Assembly (NCBI GenBank): GCA_035079385.1
Contig: JAVHKY010000058.1
Span: 744,001-808,000 of the forward strand
Source: Aspidiotus rigidus
Taxonomy: Eukaryota; Arthropoda; Insecta; Hemiptera; Diaspididae
Length of the DNA: 64,000 bases
Direction: 5' to 3'
Below the pieces are notes generated by a model. The model ran no database searches. It saw nothing but the letters and a program-made list of their open reading frames with translations, and was not told where the DNA came from. The position numbers and the translations under genes were made by a program. Every line of letters starts with the position of its first letter. Position 1 is the first letter of the stretch. Positions 34,919 through 45,500 of the stretch are shown here, piece by piece.

Positions 34919-35332
34919 GAATTAATTCGGTTCTCCAAATTATGACCAAAGACATCAAACGACGACATACTCAAAAGAGTAAAACAGACGGAGTAATTTA
35001 ATTAAAGCCACAGAAATACAAAATACACCGGAGCGCTTTCGATTAAAGAACCTTTGTTAACGGGTAACATGAAAGCAGCTGAACCAACACCGGCCGGCAA
35101 CAAACACTGCCGAGGAAATCATGACTGAACTAGCGAGTCATCACAATGTGAATCATACTCATAAATTAGTTCAATCAACCCCTTATCAGGTATGTACCTG
35201 TTGAGCACATTTAGGTTGTCGTTATTCAGATGGTGAATAATTTCAATATGTTCTAACGCGGTACGCTCGAAAACCGAGGACTCTCTATGGAGGAGGGACA
35301 CGGATCCCTCTTTGAAACTGTGGCCAGTGGTA
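34919..35332 (-). repeat. Pseudo-LTR of Penelope-like element 1, 3' copy
   Basis: Starts GAATTAATTCGGTTCTCC and ends TGGCCAGTGGTA. It covers the element's 3' UTR plus the C-terminal codons of the endonuclease. Same length as the copy at 37546-37959. Confidence 0.9.
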
Positions 35333-37595
35333 ATAAGATGGGCCGCAAATGCCGAATCACCCATTTTCTTCTTTTCCCACGCCTTCCTATGCTCATCTAT
35401 TCTAATTTTGAGCTGACGTCCAGTCTCACCTATATAGATTCCATTACAGTCATTACACTCCATTTTGTAAACCCCACTTCTTTCGACCAGTGGGATGGGG
35501 TCCTACAGCTTAACAAACAGACTTTTTACAGTGTTAAGATTGTAATACACTGGGCGAAACCCAAATGGGCGGAGGACACGACCTAACTGGGAAGAGAATT
35601 TTCCTAAAAAGGGGAGCCTGATCCAACGTTTTCTACTGTCAGACGCCGGATTGCGGGGGAGGGAGGTAGTCGAATCAAGGCTTTTCCGAGTCAATTTTCT
35701 ATGGACCATCAAGTCAATATCTAAGCTGACCTCATTCACTCTGGCCAAGTGCTTTATAGTCAAAAGCTCCTGTTGAAAAGCGAGGTGACCCAATGGAATA
35801 CTAATCAACCGGTGGATATAACTATTAAAACCGGCAATTTTGTGGGCAACAGGGCAGAAAGATCTGCCGTGGACAGTAATATCGGTCGAGGTATCTTTTC
35901 TATATATGGCGAATTCATGGGTACCTTCTCTGATAGTAAGGTCCAAAAAATTTATAGATGAACCGCCTACTTCCAACGTGAATTTGATAGAAGGATACAA
36001 ACTGTTGAGATACCTAAGAAACTCCGAAAGGAGATCTCGGTAACCGGTCCACATGCACAACACATCATCAACATACCTGTGCCAATAATGTATATGACTC
36101 AAAAGCCCCTGGCCAGAGGAAAAAAGATCGAGCTCAAATTTAGACATGAAAACCTCCGAAATGAGGGAACCCAGAGGAGAGCCAATAGGGATACCTACCT
36201 CCTCTGGAAATTCGAAAAATTTCCCTTCAAATTTGCAAAAATTGGGAGACCAACAAATATTGAGTAAATTGAAAAATTCTGCCAATTCCTCGTGACAGAT
36301 ATTAGATTGGACCAAGAGATCTGCCATATGCTGCATGGCAGTAGTTCTAGGGATACTCGGAAATAAGCCGACTACGTCAAAGGAGCATAGGGTAGAATCA
36401 AGCGGAAGAATGTCATCTTTGAGCTTATCAGCCAGAGAGACTGAATTCTTCACAGAGTAGGATGACTCAAATTCTACTCTAGATTTAAACCAACGGTCCA
36501 AAAATTTTGCCAAGAAGTACGTGGGGGAAGATACAAAGGAAACGACCGGGCGCATCGGAGTGTCCTTCTTATGAACTTTAGGCAGCCCGTACAATAAGGG
36601 CGGCACAGGGTTGGGCACAAGGAGAAATCTTTTAAGCGAAGAGGTTTTGATAATAAATTCGCTATTGTTTATAACACGTACACATCTAACTTCTTTAACG
36701 TGATTTGGAAAGTTAAAATCCACATTTACCCTGGCACCACACTGGTTGAGAACGTCATAGACCTTGGAGACATAAGAGGACTTCTCCATAACTACAATGG
36801 CATTCCCTTTATCAGCCTTAGTAATGGTTAAGCCCTCCTCCCTGACCTTCCTCTTAATCCTCTTAATCACCTCCAAAGCAAGATCATTTATCCGAGGGAG
36901 GGGGGATATGACAAACAAAGGCAGCACAAGCTTCCTGAGTATTGACCCCAGGCCCAATTTTTATTTCGAGGTCCGCAACGACATTGGCCTAAGTGCCAGC
37001 ATTATTAAGAGGGGGTAACCCGAATCTTAAGCCCTTTTCCAAGAGATTCAACACATCACTCTCAAACTCAACATTACTACAATTTATAATCCGCGGTAAA
37101 CATTTTTGGATAACGCTGACGTCAGTACTCACTTCCTGGACAGCGGAGGCATTCGATTTTTGGAGGGAGCTAACCTTTTTATTTTTCTTGCGTCTCGATT
37201 TAGCCTCAAACGACCGGTATTTAAGGTTAACCGACTTCATAAATAGATCCAACTCACCTGGCGAGAATACACCGGAAAGTCTCGAATGGACCAACAAGTT
37301 CAACCTTGTGGTAAAATTCAACTTCCCGTGCCACCTCCGCAACTCGGTGCGGATCCACTTTTCAGTCAAAAATTTCTCCAGTTTCTTGGTGGCTATCGGA
37401 GAACAGCCGGAATTTGATAAACTTGGGTTTCAAATGCAATTTTAAACATTTATTGAGAAACCAAATATGGGACGAAAACGACAACCGTTGGTTCCGAAAC
37501 TTCACGAAGAGAAACCGTAAATACGCCTCATCAGCGTTATTAATAGAATTAATTCGGTTCTCCAAATTATGAACAAAGACATCAAACGACGACAT
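35119..37595 (-). pseudogene. Penelope-like RT/GIY-YIG endonuclease, two stops and frameshifts
   Basis: Reverse transcriptase of Penelope type with C-terminal GIY-YIG nuclease, made for target-primed insertion. Start MSSFDVFVHNLENRINS at 37595. The N-terminal part runs through 37362 then continues in another frame (37369-36989). A TAG stop at 36989-36991 sits where element 2 has leucine (ALANVVADL). A frameshift lies at the G-run near 36900. The main frame (36957-35503) has KADKGNAIVVM, NPVPPLLYGLPKVHK, SFDVVGLFPSIPR, GIPIGSPLGS, HRYVDDVLC (catalytic YVDD) and NFLDLTI. A TAG at 35503-35505 separates it from the nuclease block MECNDCNGIYIGETGRQ (35463-35119) with C-x2-C and GIY-YIG-type motif. 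Otherwise complete, so inactivation is recent-looking. Confidence 0.9.
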
Positions 37596-37959
37596 ACTCA
37601 AAAGAGTGAAACAGACGGAGTAATTTAATTAAAGCCACAGAAATACAAAATACACCGGAGCGCTTTCGATTAAAGAACCATTGTCAACGGGTGACATGAA
37701 AGCAGCTGAACCAACACCGGCCGGCAACAAACACTGCCGAGGAAATCATGACTGAACTAGCGAGTCATCACAATGTGAATCATACTCATAAATTAGTTCA
37801 ATCAACCCCTCATCAGGTATGTACCTGTTGAGCACATTTAGGTTGTCGTTATTCAGATGGCGAATAATTCCAATATGTTCTAACGCTGTACGCTTGAAAA
37901 CCGAGGACTCTCTATGGAGGAGGGACTCGGATCCCTCTTTGAAACTATGGCCAGTGGTA
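37546..37959 (-). repeat. Pseudo-LTR of Penelope-like element 1, 5' copy
   Basis: Upstream (5') copy of the 414-base repeat. The probable ORF start ATG (37593-37595, minus) lies inside it, so the upstream repeat would supply the 5' UTR and initiation site. Similar length and minor divergence from the 3' copy suggest the two were made in one or closely linked insertion events. Confidence 0.85.
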
Positions 37960-37986
37960 GTGTCGTCGTTTGACCTCTCCCAAATA

Positions 37987-38900
37987 TCCGACGCGATCTA
38001 CACTATATACCGACCACTCATTATGAACATCATCTCAATACCAATTTTTTCCAGACACCAAACTTTTTTACCGACGGATCTAAATCTGGACCCTAATTAG
38101 GATACGCGCATTCGATCCAAGGAGTCAAATCAGTAGTTGATCGAAAAATTCGGTCTCCATTTTCTCTAAACTAAACTCCATCTACTCTTGTCTTTATTAT
38201 CTCCATCTCGCCTCACCTTCAGCTCAAATTTCTATCGTCAACTAATTCACCTTCATCTTTCCGGGCTGTACAGGACTCTTCTTCAACTAATTACCCAAAT
38301 CAGCGCATTAATTGATTTTTGCAATCACTATCATCCACTTCTACATTTGTCTCTTTCCTATGGATTCCAGGGAACTATTCAAACACCTCAAATTGAACCA
38401 TCTACCCCCTATCATATCATCCACTTCTCCACAGCTAACCCCTTCCCCAGATGTCCGACTCGATCTAGCTGATAATCTCCAAACTCACAACATTATAATA
38501 TACCGATAACTTGTTAAGAACATTATCTCTATGCCAATTTTCCGACCCACCAGCTCTACTGTACCGAACGGATCTAAATCTGGACCCAAAACAGGATACA
38601 CGAACTCGATCTAAGGTGTCTTAATCAGTCGTTGATTGAAAGGTTCTGCTTCCAATTTCACTACCAAACAAAACGCCATATTATACAGATCTCCATCTCC
38701 TCACCCCCAGCTGAAATTTCTACTGCTGATTGACTCACTTTCCTGGATATACCGGACTCACATTCAACTAATTCTCAAACGAGCCCATTCATTTACTCCT
38801 ACAATCACAATCATTCAGTTCTACATCTGTCTTCTACCTGTGAATTCCGGGTCACATCAACTTAATGGAATATGACTCAATTGTCTTTGCAAAAATTTCT
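37987..38900 (+). pseudogene. Non-LTR retrotransposon relic, RNase H segment in ~490 bp tandem units
   Basis: Continues the relic interrupted by Penelope-like element 1. FTDGSKSGP then a stop then LGYAHSI near 38065-38130 is the first catalytic motif of a retrotransposon RNase H domain (T-D-G-S-K). The same block recurs diverged near 38560-38620 (PNGSKSGPKTGYTNSI), about 490 bases later, and the flanking text (CTATCATATCATCCAC, then TCCGAC(G/T)CGATCTA) also recurs. A third partial unit begins near 38700. So part of ORF2 is tandemly repeated. Numerous stops; not functional. Confidence 0.65.
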
Positions 38901-41440
38901 TTCTATCCCGCAACATTTCTGTTCCTGTACTTACCGCTGCTTCTGACCTTAGAAACTATTACCGATCCCTGATATACTTGACTACCGGGATGACTTTCGG
39001 AAAAATTAGCATTCAAACAAACTTGGAGCATGCGAAAGCAAAGCAGTCCCTTGGACTTCTTCCAATCAAAGTAATTGTCATGAAAAAAAAAATCCTCCTC
39101 CTCCTCCTCAGAACTGGTCACACACGTCCTACCTATTCCTATCGTTTTTTAGGTTTATTCAATATTAGGATAATAAATCTGTTCGTCACCTCTTCTCGTG
39201 TCCCGCCCTTCTGAAACTCTGTTTTTCTACGTTTTCGACCTGCTCTTTATAACAATTCTCTGACGGGCACTAACTCTCTTAATTATCTGCCTTTCACTTA
39301 CTTTCACCCTCTGCTGTTGTAAAAATCCCCTCCTCCCCCACACCGAAAAAAAGATATGAAGAAAGGAAAAGAAGGAACTGGAGGAAATGGTGGGAAGCTT
39401 TTTTTTTTTCAAAAAAGTTGTGAACTCTCCGCCCGTAAATCATCCTGTAGTGCCACCCCTCGTTATTTTCTTATCATACAGATATTCTTACCGGAATTAT
39501 CAACGAAATGGTATTTTGTCCAGTTCTCAAATTTTGTAATATCGATACAGATCCCAGCAACTGCTTTGACTTCTAGTGCCCACCGCACGTTCTCAACAAA
39601 GGCTCTTTGCGTACCCAATCGAGATCCTTTCTGAAGAAAGGTCAGGGCAAGACGCTTGACGACTTCGCCGCTCTCGTTGCCAATGTCGAAGCCAGGTATT
39701 TTCAAAGTAGTCAATAACAGGTTCCTGTTCAGGTGGGATAATAAGGTACTCTTCTTCAGTTATCGTTTCTGACCGTGAGGCTACAGGCAAAATACTCTAA
39801 TTTTTTGGAAGACTTTGTAATCTGAGCTAAGCTAACTGGCTCATATTTCAACGAAAAAAAATATTCCACTCAGCCCAATTTTCTCCGGCAAATTTTCGTA
39901 CGGTAAACTTTCTTGGGTACATTTTGCTGTCACAATATATATATATAGTTCGAAGGCTGATTTGAATCAAGATATTCTGTGAAAGACAAAGAAGAAAATC
40001 GACATAATAATCCGACTCTTTCCATCGTGAATTCTCTGTCTACTAGTCTGCGTTTCCTGCTACGTTTGATACCTCGTTTTCTCTAATACTCGTGCGTATT
40101 TTTCCGGAGCTCGCCGACTATTTCGCACCATTTTCGTGTCGTCGTCGCTTCTAGCGGCGATACAAGCGTGAAGTAATTCTAAGTGCTAAAAGACCGCTCG
40201 TAAATTATACAAAGAAGATGTTCCTAGTGCAAGTTTTCGAGTCCTTATCGCCTTCGGAACCGTGCCGCTACGACGCTTCGACCGTTCACCTACATCATGA
40301 ATACTGCGACCGAACCCGAGTACATAAAGTTGCATACAAACTATAGTATTAGGAGATAAACAGCTGTGCTGATACGACGCGGTCTGTGACAGATGAAGCC
40401 AGCATCCGAGTTTAGACGAGAAAACAAATGAGTTTCCCTTTCTTTTATGCAGACAACTCTAGGGAATAAATTCTAGCGAGAATTTTTTTTCTCTATTCGA
40501 CGAGAAAAATAAGAGCTACTGGAGCTCAATAGATCGGATAAAATATAAAAAAATATACTTATTCAACATTGCGTTAAGTTTAATAATTTTGATAAAATAA
40601 ATAAAAACAAAAGAAAAAAATTGTCAAACTTGTTCCGTATTTATCGATTGAAAATTACAAAAAGAAGAAATTCGGTCTACCATTAGAAATTTCCCTCGGA
40701 TTCGGTGACTGTGCCTCCAATTCTCTGTAGACCTTCTTCCACTTCTCGGAGTTAAGTCGATTGTATCGTGTGTGCGACCCATCTAACGTTGTTGTAAATC
40801 TCGTCCCAAGGAAGACATCTTCTTTAACGGGGAGGACAGGACCGGAAATTGAGTACTTTTTTCTCGTTTATTTCTAGATTTTCTCGTTTTTTCCGTTTTT
40901 CTGAAGGTTTTTCACTGCTCAATAATGAGGTCCTATCCGGAGTTTTTTTTTTTTCTGCGAATCTAAGCTCACGACTCACGTTTCATATCAAGGTTGAACA
41001 AAAAAGCCATTCCCAAGGCGCATGCATGGAGCTGATACTAACACTCAGAATTCATGCTTATATTCGTATTCGTCTTACAACGATTATCTAAACCCTCAAG
41101 AAAATTTGAAAGCGAAATTTAATCACAAAATGCGACCCAGTGAAAAAAAAACAAATTATGTGAGAGGGCTTTCGGTCAATAGCTTATTATCAACATCGGA
41201 GCGTTAAACGAGATATGGCAAAATATCATCTAAAAATCGAGCTTGTGATGCTGTGATCAAAAAATATTTTTTTAGAAGAATGTGGTGATTAATGCGGCTG
41301 TAACGTGTGATTTCAAGTTATTCTAAAGGAATTTGACGCCGGTAATAATTTTTATCGTGCAGCGATTCTTCAGATCCTCGCGTGTGTCGGTGCCCAGATT
41401 CTATTAAATGGTCTGCGTAAACAGAGGAACCGATTTTATT
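38901..41440. other. No gene recognised
   Basis: Mixed sequence with a GGA/CCTCCT-rich patch near 39090-39110. Overlapping frames near 39227-39790 on both strands have no known domain. From about 39900 onward it is CpG-bearing and single-copy-looking. Confidence 0.3.
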
Positions 41441-41449
41441 GGAGGCCCA

Positions 41450-42640
41450 GGCATCGATGCGCTCTCAAGTCCTTGTATTCAACCGTCTACTGGTTCCGCC
41501 GATTTATAAACGCTGTGGCAGTTGAGGCACGTTAATCTGTAAACAGAGATCTCATCCTCAAGGTTGATCAGGAGTTTGCACCAAGAAGAAGAGTTGTAGT
41601 CAGCAGGTCGAGAACCATAACGACGCAAAATATGATCGAGATTGGTGGAAAGATGATCCAAGAAGGGCAAACGAATCCGTTTGAACCTATCAGTACGTTG
41701 GTAAGGAGGAGGAGAATCACGAGGAAGTGAAGTGGTGTTTGAAAGACATCCCCCAACCAATGTGATAAATGTCGACATGGTTCAAGGAGGCAAGGGACTT
41801 AACAGTGGCAATATCTTTCCTGTCATTTAGGAGGGGGTTGACCATAGCGTTGAATGCAGCTAATATGTAGGTATGCGGGAAAAAATAGAAGACCCATGGC
41901 TGTTGTTGTGATGGACTTCATTCTAGGTAGAGATGGTAAGGTTAAATTAATAGTAGGCCTCCAACCTCTCTCGCGAAAGTGACGGAGGGGTAAAGGCTAT
42001 TTAGGTGACCGAGAAAATCCTGAGGTCCAGAGGGTGGACCGGACCATAGACAGAGGACCTCATGGACGCACTTATGCCAATAGGTGATTCGGGGAGGAAA
42101 TCGAGGGGTCATGAAAACAAACTTTTGAATTTACGCATGAAGATATCTGCAATGAAAGATCTGATCAGGGAACTGATAGGAGTGCCGATATCTTCAGGAA
42201 AGGAATAGAATTTCTCTCTGAAGAGGCATCTGTTGGAGGACCAGTAGATGTTCAGGAGATAGAAGAATCCACTAGCCTCTTCATGAAGGATATTACGTTA
42301 GGTTAATAGACCTTGAAAATGCTGGAGGAATGTTGAGAAACAAAGTTACAACGTTGAAAGACTTGAGTATCGAATTCGGGCGATGGAGCCACATCTTTTA
42401 TGGATGGAATAAGGGTTGTTGAGATCGATATAAGATTTAAAGCATTGGCTCGAGAATTATGCAAGAAGATGAATGAGGTATCAGACGTAGGACACTACAG
42501 GTCGCATGTGGATGCTAGGTTTATAGACCTTAGATAATACATAAAGACGAGGAGACACTGGGTTAGGAATCAGAAGGACTTCTCCAAAGGAACCTTGACA
42601 ATGATATGACAAAAATCGTAGATTGCGTTCCTTACCTCGA
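41450..42640 (-). pseudogene. Penelope-like element 3, heavily decayed
   Basis: Two readable pieces. 42481-42600 has LIPNPVSPRLYVLSKVYKPS and MRPVVSYV, matching NPVPPLLYGLPKVHK...MRPVVSYV of the other copies. 41479-41778 has TTSLPRDSPPPYQRTDRFKR, IRLPFLDHLSTNLDHILRR and RLTCLNCHSVYKS, matching the linker and the C-x2-C entry to the nuclease. The RT core between (YVDD region) is unreadable by eye because of indels. It is more diverged from elements 1 and 2 than they are from each other, so it represents an older or different family. The left side runs into unknown sequence; the right joins a foldback arm at about 42665. Confidence 0.7.
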
Positions 42641-44486
42641 CAATGTAGGTGTGAAAGTTGCCCCACAATTTTGAAGTACCTCGTGGATAATGATTTTCCA
42701 TGAATAGTGGGGTGAACGATGACTGCTACCGCAATAGACCACGAGAAATCAATGGTCAATGTTCGAGGTGAAAAATACGCACTCCTCCGTGAGATGAAAT
42801 GGGAATGTTGATAGACCAAAAATATATTTTTAGTATTTCGTTTATCGATCCGGTCAATTCTTATGTAAACACGTCCACCGCTGAGGTGGAGTACGTTAGA
42901 TTGAGTAAAATAGTTGAAAAATTCTCCATTCGCTGGAACAGTCTGAAAATAGTAGAGAAGTGAGAAAATCCACTTTTTCAACCTGGAGAACTGCGATTTT
43001 TCATATATCCTTCATCAATTAGGTTAATTCTTAAGTAAACATGTCCGCCGAGTTTGAAAAAAATAGTCAAAAAATTCTCCAGCCGCTGGAACCTTCTGGA
43101 AATGAGAAATAATCTAGAAAATTCACTTTTTCACCCTGGAGGACCGTGAGTATTTGTATTTTGTTCATCAATTAGGTCGATTCACTTGTAAACACATCCG
43201 CCATGTTTGAACAAAATGATCGAAAAATTCTCCAGTCGCTGGAACGTTCTGGAAGTGACAAATAATCGATCAAATCCACTTTTTCACCCTGGAGGACCGT
43301 GAGTTTTGGTATTTCTCTCATCAATTAGGTCAGTTCTTACGTAAACATGTTCGCCCAGTTTGAAAAAAATAGTTCAAAAATTCTCCAGCCGCTGGAGCCT
43401 TCTGGAAACGACCAATAAACGAGAAGATTCACTTTTCCGCGAGTTTTGGTATTGTGTAATTCGCTTCCATGGGCATGACGTAACGAGAATTTTCATGAAT
43501 TCCCCCGCTCATTCAAATTCCGGGTCGTAGTTGTTCTCTCACCGCGGACTGACAACAGAAAAAATCTTTTTGGTATCATTTCCTTCGATTGGCATAACAC
43601 AATAATCATTTATGCATACTCCCCTGCTTCGACTGACCGCGCGGATATCACCATTCTCTCACCGCGGACTCACACCTGAAAAACTCTTATCGCTATCATT
43701 CCCTTCCATCCGCATAACAGAAGTAGATATCCTCGATTTTTTTATCATTTCCAGACCGTTCCAGCGGCTGGAGAATTTTTTGACCATTTTTTTCAAACAC
43801 GGCGAACATTTGTACTTAAGAATTCATCTAATTGATAAACACAGTACCAAAACTCACGGTTCTCCAGTGTGAAAAAGTGGATTTTCTTGATTATTTGTCA
43901 TTTCCAGAAGGTTCCAGTGGCTGGAGAATTTTTCGACTATTTTTTTCGAACTCGGTGGATGTGTTTACATGAGAATCGCCCTAATTGATAAACACATACC
44001 AAAAATCACGGTCCTCCAGGGTGAAAAAGTAGATTTTCTCAATTATTTGTCATTTCCAGAAGGTTCCAGGGACTGAAGAATTTTTTGACCATCATTTCCA
44101 AACTCGGCGGATGTTTTGTCATGTAAATCGACCTAATTGATGAACAAAATACAAATACTCACGGTCCTCCAGGGTGAAAAAGTAAATTTTCTAGATTATT
44201 TGTCATTCCCAGAAGGTTCCAGCGGCTGGAGAATTTTTTGACTGTTTTTTTCAAACTCGGCGGATATGTTTACTTAAGAATTAACCTAATTGATGAAGGA
44301 TATATGAAAAATCGCAGTTCTCCAGGTTGAGAAAGTAGATTTTCTTACTTCTCTACTATTTTCAGACTGTTCCAGCAACTGGAGAATTTTTCAACTATTT
44401 TACTCAATCTAACGTACTCCACCTCAGCGGTGGACGTGCTTACATAAGAATCGACCAAATCGATAAACGAAATACTAAAAATATAG

Positions 44487-45045
44487 TTTTCTTTACACAC
44501 ATACGATAATGCCGTTTATCCTACTCGATTTAAGGGAACGAATCGCTTCGTTTCGTAGGCGAAACGAAACTCCGTGAATGCATGTCGTTCTAGCGTCAAA
44601 ATCAGTACTGCGCATGTGCAAAGGGTAGATATGATGAATTTTCATATGGACCCTTGGTGAGATATGAATTTACGCGGGTAACATAACTACTAGACTTTTT
44701 CATCGCTTTTTCATCGCGTAAAGAAAAACGTTATGTGCAACACCAGGGGCGGATCCACGGGGGAGGGGAAATGGGGGAAATTTCCCGCCCCAAAATCCCC
44801 CAAAAAACCAAAAAAACAACAAAAAATCTGAAAATGTAAAGAAAAAAAAAAAAAAAAAAAGGTCCTTTAAACTTTTTTGGGATTGTTTCCCCTCCCAAAG
44901 TGATCGTCTGGATCCGCGCCTGCAACGCGGTCAAAAAAGCATTTCTCAACTCTGTGCAAATATCAACCCTTGCCTTTGGCTCGGGTTGCTAACTTTGCAC
45001 TCGATGAGAAATGGCTCATTTTTCTCCCTTGTTGCACAAATAACT
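44487..45045. mobile_element. ~560 bp insertion in the right arm of foldback element 2
   Basis: By comparison with the uninterrupted arm at 13830-13870, sequence between AAAAATATAG and TTTCGTCTATC is extra here. It contains a self-complementary GCTTCGTTTCGTAGGCGAAAC patch and a smaller transposon at 44744-44922. No coding capacity. Ends lack obvious inverted repeats. Confidence 0.6.
44744..44922. mobile_element. 179 bp hAT-like MITE
   Basis: Termini CAGGGGCGGATCCACGG and CTGGATCCGCGCCTG are inverted repeats of the type widely seen on hAT-superfamily miniature elements (CAGGGGCGGATCC). The inside is an A-run flanked by GGGGAAATGGGGGAAATTTC and GGGATTGTTTCCCC. The flanks GCAACACC and GCAACGCG only partly match, so the 8 bp duplication is uncertain. 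Confidence 0.7.
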
Positions 45046-45500
45046 ATTTCGTCTATCAACATTCCCATTTCATCTCACGGAGGAGTGCGTATTTTTCACC
45101 TCGAACATTGACCATTGATTTCTCGCGGTCTATTGCGGTAGCAGTCATCGTTCACCCCACTATTCATGGAAAAATCACAGAAATTCATTAAATATTGATT
45201 TTTTTGGGAATGTTGCACCTCACCGAGGACTACGGTACTCATGTATATTGCGGTAGAGGGTATGGCGCTTCAAATGAATGATTTTCCCCAGGTGCCTCCC
45301 CCCGGTTTTTTTTTTTATTCTAGTTTGAAGTTTTGTTATAGCTAGAAACTAGGGAAAATATTAATGGTTTTTTTCCATGTGGGTGAGCGGACGGGTCCAA
45401 TTTTTTGGATTTCGAGTTTTCTCATTGGGGACAACATTTTGACGGACATTTGGAAAATTTTCCGACCAAGGCCATTTTCCCCCCCTTACCCGGCTAGAGC

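Larger units (their letters stand above)
34908..37986 (-). mobile_element. Penelope-like element 1 with 414 bp direct repeats and 11 bp TSD
   Basis: Body 34919-37975 between 11-base direct repeats TCTCCCAAATA (34908-34918 and 37976-37986). A 414-base direct repeat lies at each side (34919-35332 and 37546-37959) with about 13 differences counted by eye. It contains the end of the endonuclease coding region and the start codon region, so the arrangement is a full copy joined to a 5'-truncated copy upstream, as typical of Penelope-like elements (a pseudo-LTR). The outer right end carries an inverted 13-base piece TGTCGTCGTTTGA (37961-37973) of the ORF start. It is inserted into a non-LTR relic. 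Confidence 0.9.
42665..45500. mobile_element. Large foldback element 2 with tandem array and nested insertion
   Basis: Homologous to 12043-14431. Inverted units with TTCTCCAGCCGCTGG occur near 42921, 43075, 43229 and 43381. Direct units with CGGCTGGAGAATTTTT occur near 43768, 43919, 44070, 44228 and 44380, spacing about 151 bases. The right arm continues at 45046-45500 through CGGAGGAGTGCGTATTTTTC and CATTGACCATTGATTTCTCG to the terminus CCTTACCCGGCTAGAGC. The left arm stops early at about 42665, where it is fused to Penelope-like element 3. A ~280-base centre (43440-43720) holds two ~115 bp repeats with TTCTCTCACCGCGGACT. Confidence 0.85.
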
